Origin: Psychrobacter sp. Choline-02u-9
GTDB taxonomy: Bacteria; Pseudomonadota; Gammaproteobacteria; Pseudomonadales; Moraxellaceae
Assembly: GCF_002836505.1 (NCBI RefSeq)
Contig: NZ_PJBF01000059.1
Span: 1 to 64,000, forward strand
DNA: 64,000 nt
Direction of reading: 5' to 3'
The position numbers and the translations under genes are program-made. The notes under the pieces were generated by a model that worked only from the letters and a program-made list of their open reading frames with translations, ran no database searches and was not told the DNA's origin. Shown here in pieces: positions 18,619 through 27,271 of the stretch (positions are counted from its first letter, which is position 1; every line of letters begins with the position of its first letter).

Positions 18619-20421
18619 CTACTCCGCAGGAATAGCAAGAATCTGTTCTGCTAGATCTGCGTTAAATGGTCGGCATAAAACGGCAAATGTCGCCTGAATA
18701 TCTTTTAGGTCATCTATACTATCGCCCGCAAAGCGCGCGGTCAGGCTATTGCTGGTATTTGATTGACGCAGTACCCCAAAGCCATGCGCAAAATCCAAGC
18801 GCACACCATCGATACAGCTCAGCTTGGTCCCTACAGGTAATAATTCATGCGTCTGTTTTAGTGCTATTTGCGTCTTCGCAGTAGCGCAAGTACACACTGA
18901 CGACTTGCAGGTTGTGGCGGGCAGGCAAGTATCTTCTAGCTGCTGACTGTATGAAGAATCAGTATGAGTAGACACATCTACTAGATACTGCAAGTAATGA
19001 CAAAATCTCGTTAATTGCTCTACAAGTGAGCAGTCGGTAGTAGTCGTCTGCGGCATTGGCAAGTAATGGTCAGCAGTACTGACTATAGTGGGCAAGCTGT
19101 GGATGATATCTGCTAGCGGTTTTTTATCATTAGTATCATTATGAACTTGGTCAAGCCAATGTAGCAACCGTAATGCAGCATACATCGCATCATCGTAAGG
19201 GATAAAACGGCTGTCATTAAAGATGAAATGCCCTGATAGTTCACCAGCGAAGACAATCTGATTGTCAGGATGCTGTACTTGCTGGCGCATAAAGCTGCTG
19301 CCAGTCTTGCTAATCACAGGTGTAGTACCAAGCTCAGATAACAGTCTTGGTAAATGATGGGCGCACTTAATATCGAAAAGAACTTCAGATGCTAATAAAG
19401 AGTCGCTAAGAGAGTTAGGATGTTCAGTAATAGCAATACGTGCCAATAAATAGAGCAAATGATCGGGCGTAACTATCTTGCCGTTGTTATCAACGATCAT
19501 CAAACGATCGCCATCGCCATCAAAAGCCAAGCCTATATCTGCTGCGTGCAAAACAACGGCTCGCTGCAATTCGTTTAAGCGGTTTGGTTCGGTGGGGTCT
19601 GGATTACCAAGGGGGAAATTACCATCGGGTATGTCATTGAGAAAAGTGACCTGTTGGCAAAAACGTTCAAACAAGCGCTGAGCGATGCTCCCAGTTGCGC
19701 CATGCATACAGTCAATAACCACGATCAAATCAAGTTTATAAGCGCTTTTCTGATTGGCTGCAGTTGCCGAGTGATTGTGCTGAAATAATTTTTCAAATAC
19801 CTGCGCAATAGTATCGATATAGACGTTGGCTACTTGATGAGTAGGTAATTGCTCAAGTAGGTCGCTTGGTAATTTTGAGTCTTGGCTACTTTCAATGCTT
19901 TCAATGTTTTCTGAATGTAAGATAGGATTGGTAGCTTGGCTATCGGGATAGGCGTGACAACTATGATTAGCGGTGAGTTGATGATAGAGCGTCTGTATCT
20001 CTGAGCTACTAGGGGACTTGTTATTTACTAACCATTTGATGCCTAGTATGTCTTTAGCAGAATGGCTCGCTGTTACGACAATGCCATGACCTTGATACTG
20101 CATTGCCCAAAATGCCATCATCGGCGTGGTAATCAGACCTAACTGGATTACGCGTAAACCATGATGAGCTAGTACAGTAGAAAGTGTGGATGCAATGGCT
20201 TCACTGCCAATACGCATATCATAACCAACAACGACAACATTCTGCTTAGTCTCAACAGTGGCATTAGCATTGATGTCTTGAGTCGGTTGGCTATTTTGCG
20301 CATTATAGAGAGTAGCAAAAGCATCGCCTAACGCTTGTATAAAACTGCTAGTAAAATACTGGTTGGCACCACGAATATCATAAGCACGGAATAAGGATTG
20401 CTGCGCCGCAGAAGGTGGCAT
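18619..20421 (-). CDS. algC: Phosphomannomutase/phosphoglucomutase family protein (AlgC-like)
   Basis: The 600-residue alpha-D-phosphohexomutase has FRAYDIRG near the N-terminus, the phosphoserine loop TASHS (Ser119), the metal loop FDGDGDR, the sugar loop GELSGH and the C-terminal DGVRLDF plus RQSNTSNSLTARF. It should interconvert hexose 1- and 6-phosphates for envelope sugars. Two points are odd. The active loop reads TASHSAKDILG where the family has TxSHNPxxxNG. The protein is also about 135 residues longer than Pseudomonas AlgC, with Ser/Asn/His-rich insertions near residues 150-200 and a Cys-rich one near 510. An AAGGAG site supports the start. Placement between dut and argB is known from Acinetobacter. 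Confidence 0.88.
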   Translation of the reverse strand: MPPSAAQQSLFRAYDIRGANQYFTSSFIQALGDAFATLYNAQNSQPTQDINANATVETKQNVVVVGYDMRIGSEAIASTLSTVLAHHGLRVIQLGLITTPMMAFWAMQYQGHGIVVTASHSAKDILGIKWLVNNKSPSSSEIQTLYHQLTANHSCHAYPDSQATNPILHSENIESIESSQDSKLPSDLLEQLPTHQVANVYIDTIAQVFEKLFQHNHSATAANQKSAYKLDLIVVIDCMHGATGSIAQRLFERFCQQVTFLNDIPDGNFPLGNPDPTEPNRLNELQRAVVLHAADIGLAFDGDGDRLMIVDNNGKIVTPDHLLYLLARIAITEHPNSLSDSLLASEVLFDIKCAHHLPRLLSELGTTPVISKTGSSFMRQQVQHPDNQIVFAGELSGHFIFNDSRFIPYDDAMYAALRLLHWLDQVHNDTNDKKPLADIIHSLPTIVSTADHYLPMPQTTTTDCSLVEQLTRFCHYLQYLVDVSTHTDSSYSQQLEDTCLPATTCKSSVCTCATAKTQIALKQTHELLPVGTKLSCIDGVRLDFAHGFGVLRQSNTSNSLTARFAGDSIDDLKDIQATFAVLCRPFNADLAEQILAIPAE

Positions 20422-20559
20422 TGCTTATTCTCCTTATAACCGTGATAGGTGTTCAATGATAAATAAAAAATGAATAGCGCAAGGTGTTAGATATAGCTTA
20501 AGCAAAACCTTAAAGGCTATCTAAAAAGTTGTCAGAAAAATTGACCAACAAAATAGCTA

Positions 20560-21024
20560 CTATTGGCGACCTGAGTGTCCAAACCCGCCTGCACCGCGTA
20601 CGCTTTCATCACTAAATTCTGCAACCACTTCAAACTCAGGACGGGCAACAGGTACCACGATATACTGTGCCATACGCTCAGCTGGGTTAAGAACAAAGTC
20701 TTCGCTACTGCGGTTCCAAATACTAACCATCAGCTCGCCTTGATAGTCGGCATCGATTAACCCAACCAAGTTACCCAAGACGATACCGTGCTTATGGCCA
20801 AGACCTGAACGCGGTAAAATCATACCTGCATAGTTAGGGTCTTGAATATAAACGGCAAGACCTGTACCAATTAAATGGGTTTCACCTGCTTTAATCGTTA
20901 ATGGCTCGTCAATACAAGCACGCAAATCAATACCTGCACTGCCATCGGTGGCACGAGTTGGTAGAGAAAACGCTTCGTCTTCAATAATTTTAGGGTTTAC
21001 CACTTTAACTTGTACAGCTTGCAT
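20560..21024 (-). CDS. dut: dUTP diphosphatase
   Basis: The 154-residue enzyme hydrolyses dUTP to dUMP, keeping uracil out of DNA. The five trimeric dUTPase motifs are visible: [41 protein letters not shown] and the C-terminal [11 protein letters not shown]. The ATG at 21024 ([11 protein letters not shown]) fits the family's usual start. A longer frame opens with TTG at 21069 but lacks support. It is the first gene before algC and argB. An octamer repeat array lies upstream, between it and mgtE. Confidence 0.97.
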   Translation of the reverse strand: MQAVQVKVVNPKIIEDEAFSLPTRATDGSAGIDLRACIDEPLTIKAGETHLIGTGLAVYIQDPNYAGMILPRSGLGHKHGIVLGNLVGLIDADYQGELMVSIWNRSSEDFVLNPAERMAQYIVVPVARPEFEVVAEFSDESVRGAGGFGHSGRQ

Positions 21025-21145
21025 AACACACTCACTTAACGATTTGATGGTTTTTAAATTATGATTCAAAACTAGAGCCCTGAACTAAGGTTTAAATAAA
21101 TCTTATTCGAAATTTTTATACAAATAACAATTCTATATTTTAATT

Positions 21146-21217
21146 ATTCAGTAATTCAGTAATTCAGTAATTCAGTAATTCAGTAATTCAGTAATTCAGT
21201 AATTCAGTAATTCAGCA
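21146..21217. repeat. Octamer tandem repeat, ATTCAGTA x 9
   Basis: Eight perfect ATTCAGTA units and a ninth ending CA run without spacers, immediately before the mgtE stop codon (minus strand) and about 120 bases upstream of dut. It is a candidate for slipped-strand length change. Confidence 0.95.
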
Positions 21218-21222
21218 AAAAA

Positions 21223-22626
21223 CTAAAGTATCAACACGCTAGCCAATCCTAAAAAGGACATAAAGCCGACGATATCCGTGACGGTCGTTAAGATAACCGA
21301 AGCAGATAGAGCAGGGTCAATATTCATCCTTTTTAGCATCAGCGGTATGCTGATGCCAGAGACATTAGCTGCAGTCATGTTGATCGCAATGGCAAAACCG
21401 ATGACGGCACTGATCTTAATATCATGAAACCATAACTGAGCAATAAACGCCATAATTATTGCCCAGATGATACCGTTTATCGCGCCCACCCACAGCTCTT
21501 TATTTAATAGCCAGACACGGTTAGAACCACCGATTTGACCCATCGCCATCCCGCGGATAACGACCGTCAGCGTTTGCGAGCCAGCAATACCGCCCATACT
21601 GGCGACTACTGGCATCAATATCGCTAGCGCCACGACTTGTGCTAGTACTTCTTCAAACTGTCCAATCACTGCTGCGGCCAATAGGGCGGTACATAAATTG
21701 ATACCTAGCCAAACGCTACGGCTTTTAGCACTGGTCAGGATAGGGGCAAACAGTTCTTCATCTTGGCTAACACCAGCGAGGTTTTTCATGGTGCTGTCGA
21801 CATCATCTTGGATAATCTCCATGATGTCTTCACCGTTTAGTTGACCAACCAGCTCACCATGGCTATTGATGACGGGGGCAAAACGAATGTCTTCTGAACG
21901 AAAAATCGCGGCGGCATCTTGAATATCCAAGCGATCATTAATTGTAATGGCGGTATCAATCAGCTCTGAGACCAATGTATTCTGTTTATGCTTGATTAAA
22001 TCCACTAGACTCAGTAGTCCCAGCAATTGCTGGCTTTGATCGACAACGAGCAGCTCTTGGCTCTCGTCATCGAGCAGGTCGTCGTTTTCACGCAGCCACT
22101 CTTGCACATCCGCCAAATAGATATCATCCCTTATCTGAATAATATCAGGATCCATATAGCTACCAACTTCCCAATCAGCATAAGTATCAAGTTTGTTGAC
22201 TTGGACCCGCGTCTCTTCGTCTAGCGTTGCCATGACTGAGGTACGTACGCTCTCAGTGACAGTGTCCAAAATCTCAGAGATATCTTGAGCATCAAGATCT
22301 TGGGTGAACAAAGAGATTTCTTGAGAAGAAATGTTCTCCATTAATGGTTGGCGCGTATCGACATCTAGCTCGGCAAGCACTTCACCTTTGATATGCTCTG
22401 GCACCTGCGCCCAAATCAACAGACGGTTTTGAGTTGGGAAGGACTCTAGTAGGTTGGCAATCTCATATTCGGACTGCTTTTCCAAAAACTCTGTAATGGC
22501 CTCGTATGCTTTATCAGCAACCAACCCCTGCAGATACAGAAGCTTATATTCGGCACTATATTCAGCCGAGTTATAATCTCCTGACAGCATGGCGGTTCGT
22601 TCCTGATTGGGCGTCGGGGTAGGCAT
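21223..22626 (-). CDS. mgtE: MgtE magnesium transporter
   Basis: The 467-residue protein has the MgtE plan. An N-terminal superhelical domain spans about residues 30-140, two CBS domains follow at about 145-275 (MDPDIIQIRDDIYLADVQ, then the APVINSHGELVGQL half), and five membrane segments run from about 305. The pore signature PVVASMGGIAGSQTLTV is intact. The cytoplasmic domains sense Mg2+ and close the pore, by family knowledge. The ATG at 22626 is followed by a second candidate at 22590; neither has a strong ribosome site. The leader is short, so there is no room for a magnesium riboswitch. Confidence 0.95.
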   Translation of the reverse strand: MPTPTPNQERTAMLSGDYNSAEYSAEYKLLYLQGLVADKAYEAITEFLEKQSEYEIANLLESFPTQNRLLIWAQVPEHIKGEVLAELDVDTRQPLMENISSQEISLFTQDLDAQDISEILDTVTESVRTSVMATLDEETRVQVNKLDTYADWEVGSYMDPDIIQIRDDIYLADVQEWLRENDDLLDDESQELLVVDQSQQLLGLLSLVDLIKHKQNTLVSELIDTAITINDRLDIQDAAAIFRSEDIRFAPVINSHGELVGQLNGEDIMEIIQDDVDSTMKNLAGVSQDEELFAPILTSAKSRSVWLGINLCTALLAAAVIGQFEEVLAQVVALAILMPVVASMGGIAGSQTLTVVIRGMAMGQIGGSNRVWLLNKELWVGAINGIIWAIIMAFIAQLWFHDIKISAVIGFAIAINMTAANVSGISIPLMLKRMNIDPALSASVILTTVTDIVGFMSFLGLASVLIL

Positions 22627-22635
22627 AAGTGTTCC

Positions 22636-22677
22636 AAGTTTTTACAGTCGAGTTTTTACAGTCGAGTTTTTACAGTA
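22636..22677. repeat. 14-bp tandem repeat, GAGTTTTTACAGTC x 3
   Basis: Three consecutive 14-bp units (the first begins AA, the last ends A) sit directly upstream of the mgtE start, between it and its predicted -10 element. Confidence 0.9.
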
Positions 22678-22694
22678 TATAAAGAACAATAACG

Positions 22695-22723
22695 ATTATA
22701 ACAATCGTTTTTTGCACAGTCTA
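22695..22723 (-). promoter_or_regulatory. Predicted mgtE promoter
   Basis: On the minus strand a perfect -10 TATAAT (22695-22700) is preceded, after a 17-base spacer, by TAGACT (22718-22723) as a weak -35. The -10 is about 70 bases from the mgtE start. Confidence 0.4.
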
Positions 22724-22790
22724 AAGCGTGTTCTTGCAAGCGTTTTACTTAAGTGTTTATTACTCAGATGCTTAAATGTTTTGAGTAAGA

Positions 22791-24824
22791 TTAACGCTTA
22801 CCCAGTAACGCTCGAATATTGGCCAGATATTCATCAGCAACGGCTTCGGGGTCTTTGGTCGCTTTTTTCTTTTTCGCTTTGGCAGGCCAATCAATATGAT
22901 CCTCAGGCAACTCATCCAAAAATCTGGATTCTGAGGTAACGCGCATCTGACCACCAGCACGGCGCTGGGTCGCGAGCGTCAATGTTAGTTCACGACGTGC
23001 ACGAGTAATACCCACGTACATCAGACGGCGCTCTTCTTCGACCGTCTCACTCATAATGGAGTTGCGATGCGGTAGCATCTCTTCCTCGAGCCCCATGATA
23101 TAAACAAAATCAAACTCCAAGCCCTTTGCCGCATGTAAGGTCATCAAGTTAACTTTGTTGGTATTCTCTTCTTCTTGCTGTTGCTCGAGCATATCAAGCA
23201 AAACCAGTTTACGAATGATGGTATCAATCGTCCGATCTTCGTCTTTTTCAGCGCGATTAATCAAGGACTGAATACTGGTGTAGAGCATATCGATATTATC
23301 AATACGGTTTTTTTCTTGTTGCGGCGTTTTGGCATCGCTACGCACGAAATCAATATAACCTGTCTCATCAATCATCTGGCGTACGATCGGCACAGGGTCT
23401 GGGTGTTGATCCAGCTCACGCGTATAGTGCTCGATGAATTCACCAAACTCTTTTATCGTACCATAAGCCTTTGATGGCAATACATGAGTCAGGCCAGCAT
23501 GGGTACAAGAAGCCAATAGCGATATGCTGTGCTCTTGCGCAAATAAACCAAGTTTTTCTAGCGTTGCGGGTCCCATACCGCGCTTAGGTGTATTGATAAT
23601 ACGCAAAAATGCGCTGTCATCTTCGGGGTTCAAAATCAGGCGTAGATAGCCCATGATGTCTTTGATTTCACTACGCGCAAAGAACGACTGACCGCCTGAT
23701 AATTTATAAGGTACTTGCAACTGGCGCAGTTGTGCCTCTAGCATACGTGCCTGAAAGTTACTGCGGTACAGTACCGCATACTGTTCCCACTCATTACCAA
23801 AACGCAGCTTATGAGTGACGATTTCTTTGGCAACGCGCTCAGATTCATCATCGTCATTGCGGCAGTTAATGATGCGGATTTTTTCGCCTTGACCTTTATC
23901 TGACCACAGTTTCTTTTCGAATAAATGCTCGTTGTTTAGAATAACGGCGTTGGCAGAGGTCAAAATACGCGTGGTTGAGCGATAGTTTTGCTCAAGCATA
24001 ACGATTTTTAGTTTTGGAAAATCTTCTTTTAGCAGGGCCATGTTTTCAGGCTTCGCCCCGCGCCACGCATAGATAGATTGGTCATCATCACCTACCACGG
24101 TGAAGCGACCTTGCGGACCGACCAAGTATTTAATCATTTCATACTGGGCAGTATTGGTATCTTGATATTCATCGACCAATAAATAGCGAATACGGTTTTG
24201 CCATTTGTCACGCAGCTCTCTGTTTTCACGTAATATTTTGGTTGGCAAGACAATCAAGTCATCAAAATCGACGGCATTATAAGCACGCAAATTACGCTCA
24301 TAAAGCGCATATAGCGTCGCGAAAATCATGTCTTCTGGATCGTCTAACGTTTCCATCGCCTTATCAGGCTCGACCAAGTCATTTTTCCAATCGGAAATCA
24401 TTTTGATGGCTTTACCGACCAACTCGCGGCTTTCAGCGCCACTCAAGTTGTCGCGCATCATCAGCTCCATCAGCAAGCGCTTACTGTCATCGCTGTCCAT
24501 GATGGAAAAGTTGCCTTTTAGCGGGGTATGAATCAGCTCATAGCGCAAAAACTGCAGACCAAATTGGTGAAACGTCGACACCGTTAGCCCGCGCATTTTT
24601 TCGCTTGGTAGCAGTTTGCTTACCCGCGCTTTCATCTCACGTGCCGCTTTATTGGTAAAGGTCACGGCGGTGATGCGCTCAGCTGGCATGTCACATTCTT
24701 GGATTAGGTAAGCAATCTTACGCGTAATCACAGAGGTTTTGCCGGAGCCCGCACCTGCAAGTACAAGTAATGGACCAGATACGTAGAGCATGGCTTCTTG
24801 TTGTTTGGGATTGAGTTGACTCAT
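22791..24824 (-). CDS. rep: ATP-dependent DNA helicase Rep (UvrD/Rep family)
   Basis: This superfamily 1A helicase moves 3' to 5' and clears roadblocks at replication forks. Motifs in order are Walker A LAGAGSGKTSVIT, motif Ia TAVTFTNKAAREM, motif II LLVDEYQDTN, motif III VGDDDQSIYAWRGA, motif IV EQNYRST, motif V MTLHAAKGLEFDFV and motif VI RRLMYVGITRARREL. At 677 residues from the ATG at 24824 (MSQLNPKQQEAM) it matches E. coli Rep (673) better than UvrD (720). A longer frame starting at 24875 adds 17 unrelated residues and is rejected. Confidence 0.95.
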   Translation of the reverse strand: MSQLNPKQQEAMLYVSGPLLVLAGAGSGKTSVITRKIAYLIQECDMPAERITAVTFTNKAAREMKARVSKLLPSEKMRGLTVSTFHQFGLQFLRYELIHTPLKGNFSIMDSDDSKRLLMELMMRDNLSGAESRELVGKAIKMISDWKNDLVEPDKAMETLDDPEDMIFATLYALYERNLRAYNAVDFDDLIVLPTKILRENRELRDKWQNRIRYLLVDEYQDTNTAQYEMIKYLVGPQGRFTVVGDDDQSIYAWRGAKPENMALLKEDFPKLKIVMLEQNYRSTTRILTSANAVILNNEHLFEKKLWSDKGQGEKIRIINCRNDDDESERVAKEIVTHKLRFGNEWEQYAVLYRSNFQARMLEAQLRQLQVPYKLSGGQSFFARSEIKDIMGYLRLILNPEDDSAFLRIINTPKRGMGPATLEKLGLFAQEHSISLLASCTHAGLTHVLPSKAYGTIKEFGEFIEHYTRELDQHPDPVPIVRQMIDETGYIDFVRSDAKTPQQEKNRIDNIDMLYTSIQSLINRAEKDEDRTIDTIIRKLVLLDMLEQQQEEENTNKVNLMTLHAAKGLEFDFVYIMGLEEEMLPHRNSIMSETVEEERRLMYVGITRARRELTLTLATQRRAGGQMRVTSESRFLDELPEDHIDWPAKAKKKKATKDPEAVADEYLANIRALLGKR

Positions 24825-25632
24825 AACGTGACCTGTAAGACAAAAGCAAAAAAGAGGGTAGCGCTGATATGACAAAGATAGATAAACGCAGCGCGCATCA
24901 TCAACATTCGTATCGTCGCGATATTTTAATAATCTTTATTATAAGAATAATAGAATTTAAGGTTTGATGATGGCATATCATAAAAATCTGGTGGGTCATT
25001 GTAAAGCAAAAATGCTCACTTTGGGGGAGGACTTGGGTGATGAAAGTGGGGTATTCGGACACTTGATTTCTGCTAAACGTCGTGGCAGTGTTTGCTCATA
25101 GCCAAAAGTACGGATTTGGGGTTAATATAAGGTAAGGTCTATATCATAATTCATAGTAAAAAAAACACATTTTTTTTACACAGAAAGTGACCGTTCAATA
25201 CAGTTAAAAACTAGCTTTTAGGCACTGATATGCGTATAGTACATAAATAATTTATGCCAGTTGTCACGTCATTGTTGACCACGTGTAATGAGCTATTAAA
25301 TCAATTAAGTAAGCAGTCAGATATGATATTGATTTAATACGTTGATCTTACGTTGTTAGAAGATGCGTTGGGCGACCAGCTTTTATCCGCGCGCATACCG
25401 GAATCTCTACAGTTGGTCACGTCTGACATCGTCGTCAATACACTTGATAATTGGTTGTTACCAGTAAAATACCTAACATGTGACTCAATGACAGTTACTT
25501 AAACACAGTGACAGTTACTTAAATACAGTCGCTTTGTGTTTTCGTCTGCGTTATACCTGTCGCAACATGGCCTGAGTGGGTCAGTGCTTGCGCTGTGTCT
25601 AATACTCGATTGGGTGAGGAGCACGTATTATC
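24825..25632. other. 808-bp gap between rep and nuoA
   Basis: No gene can be called with confidence. Items seen: a 44-codon frame at 24967-25101; a 10-bp perfect hairpin at 25156-25179 (GTAAAAAAAA with TTTTTTTTAC, 4-base loop); a possible broken short gene at 25254-25502 interrupted by one in-frame TAA at 25335-25337; and a 20-bp direct repeat at 25489-25528. The nuo operon promoter must lie here, but I cannot place it securely. Confidence 0.5.
25489..25528. repeat. 20-bp direct repeat upstream of nuoA
   Basis: TGACAGTTACTTAAACACAG is followed at once by a second copy that differs only at one base (T for C). The pair lies about 105 bases upstream of nuoA. Confidence 0.85.
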
Positions 25633-26256
25633 ATGTCTGCTTTTAATTGGTCAGCCATTGCTTTTATCTTAGCCGCCATTGGGCTAGTTGTCTTTATGCT
25701 GGTCGTACCGCGCTTACTTGGCGGTCGCTCTCAAGGCTCACAAAAGGAAGAAGTGTTTGAAGCGGGTGTTGTCGGATCTGGCAACGCCCGTATTCGTTTG
25801 TCTGCCAAATTTTATTTGGTCGCAATCTTCTTTGTGATTTTTGATTTAGAGGCGCTATATCTCTACGCTTATGCTGTGTCAGTACGAGAGGCTGGCTGGC
25901 TTGGCTTTGCCGCCGCTGGTACGTTTATCACTATTCTAATTATCGGTTTGATTTATGAGCTGAGCTTGGGTGCGATGAACTGGGCACCTGCTGACAAGCT
26001 ACGCAAAAAAGCACGCTTGTATGCGGCGCCTGCAGGCTTTAATTTGGCAGACATCACCAAGTTTGATGGTGCTCATGAGCTAATGGTCGATCCGACAGGT
26101 AAAGTACCCGCGCAGTCATCCGGTCAAATCAATGTCTCAAACAATATTGAGATCAATCGTCGTCATCTACAAAACATCGATCATATTAATACCACGGGTA
26201 ACGTTACTTCTGTGGATTTTGCGACGTCTGCTCAGCAGGACAAAACTGAACGTTAA
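25633..26256 (+). CDS. nuoA: NADH-quinone oxidoreductase subunit A
   Basis: This membrane subunit of complex I has three helices. The family motif is the KEEVFEAGVVGSGNARIRLSAKFY loop followed by FVIFDLEALYLYAYA. At 207 residues it is much longer than the usual 120-150. The extra 60 or so residues form a polar C-terminal tail after the third helix (from about residue 140), with no recognisable motif. A GAGGAG site lies 12 bases before the ATG, a rather long spacing. It opens the nuo operon, and a 170-base gap separates it from nuoB. Confidence 0.96.
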   Translation: MSAFNWSAIAFILAAIGLVVFMLVVPRLLGGRSQGSQKEEVFEAGVVGSGNARIRLSAKFYLVAIFFVIFDLEALYLYAYAVSVREAGWLGFAAAGTFITILIIGLIYELSLGAMNWAPADKLRKKARLYAAPAGFNLADITKFDGAHELMVDPTGKVPAQSSGQINVSNNIEINRRHLQNIDHINTTGNVTSVDFATSAQQDKTER

Positions 26257-26430
26257 TAGCAGTTGATGCTCAGCTTATAGCGTTTGCAAAAACGAGCAGC
26301 AAAGCATGAAGGCGTCAGTTCTGTTTGTATTAATGATCGCTGATGATTAGCCACTTATTAATAATAAAATTATGGTGACAGCGCGAGCAAGATGATTGCC
26401 ACGCCAAGCCTAATATGAAGGTTGTATGTT

Positions 26431-27099
26431 ATGAAATACACATTAACAAAAGCCAACCCCGATGCAGATACCTATCCTGCACAGACCAGTCAAACGGTCA
26501 ATGATCCTATCGAAGATGAAGTCAATAAAAACGTCTTTATGGGTCGTCTCGAAGACCTCGTTCATTCAACAGCAAACTGGGGGCGTAAGAACTCACTGTG
26601 GCCATTTAACTTTGGTACTTCTTGCTGTTATGTTGAATACGCTACTACCTTAACCGCCGTTCATGATTTGTCACGTTTTGGGGCAGAGGTTATTCGTGCC
26701 TCGCCTCGTCAGGCGGACGTCATGATCGTCGCGGGTACTTGTTTTGTCAAAATGGCCCCTGTCATCCAGCGCCTATATGAGCAAATGCTTGAGCCAAAAT
26801 GGGTTATCTCTATGGGTGCCTGTGCCAACTCGGGCGGCATGTATGATATTTATTCTGTCGTACAAGGTGTCGATAAGATTATCCCTGTTGATGTGTATGT
26901 GCCAGGTTGTCCGCCGCGTCCAGAAGCGCTTATTCAAGGTTTGATGTTGTTACAAGAATCTATTACTAAAGAGCGTCGTCCGCTGGGTATCCATGTCAAT
27001 GAGCAGGGTATCTATCAGCCGCAAATGACGCCTGAGCGTGACCGTAAGCAGGCAGATCGTATCGCTGTCAAAAACTTGCGCAGCCCAGACAGTATTTAA
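26431..27099 (+). CDS. nuoB: NADH-quinone oxidoreductase subunit B
   Basis: The 222-residue peripheral subunit carries the N2 [4Fe-4S] cluster that passes electrons to quinone. Cluster cysteines are the tandem pair in [11 protein letters not shown], Cys in [11 protein letters not shown] and Cys in [13 protein letters not shown]. The start is the ATG at 26431, with GAAGG nine bases upstream; a TTG at 26422 is also in frame. The N-terminal 35 residues are polar. The gap after this gene holds a 20-bp tandem repeat array. Confidence 0.97.
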   Translation: MKYTLTKANPDADTYPAQTSQTVNDPIEDEVNKNVFMGRLEDLVHSTANWGRKNSLWPFNFGTSCCYVEYATTLTAVHDLSRFGAEVIRASPRQADVMIVAGTCFVKMAPVIQRLYEQMLEPKWVISMGACANSGGMYDIYSVVQGVDKIIPVDVYVPGCPPRPEALIQGLMLLQESITKERRPLGIHVNEQGIYQPQMTPERDRKQADRIAVKNLRSPDSI

Positions 27100-27160
27100 G
27101 TTTCAAACAGCATTTAGACTTGTAGCAACAGTTTCAATATTTTATGCGCTTATCATAGCT

Positions 27161-27253
27161 CGGTTATGATTAACATAGTTCGGTTATGATTAACATAGCT
27201 TAGTTATGGTTGACATAGTTCGGTTATGACTAACATAGTTCAGTTATGATTAA
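27161..27253. repeat. 20-bp tandem repeat array inside the nuo operon
   Basis: The unit CGGTTATGATTAACATAGTT repeats head to tail four times with a fifth partial copy. The third copy is the most divergent, with TAGTTATGGTTGACATAGTT. The array fills most of the nuoB-nuoCD gap and ends next to the nuoCD ribosome site. Confidence 0.9.
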
Positions 27254-27271
27254 TGAAGGAATACATCATTC

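Noticed and set aside
20560..21069. Longer dut start at 21069
   Set aside because: It opens with TTG, adds 15 residues not seen in dUTPases, and lacks a ribosome site compared with ATG 21024.
21146..21217. Possible CRISPR array
   Set aside because: The octamer units are directly adjacent with no unique spacers and no cas genes are near. The same holds for the 20-bp array at 27161-27253.
22627..22694. Magnesium riboswitch in the mgtE leader
   Set aside because: The predicted leader is under 70 bases and mostly repeat, too short for an M-box.
24967..25101. 44-codon frame between rep and nuoA
   Set aside because: An AAGG lies upstream, but the composition is not protein-like and there is no context support; too weak to call.
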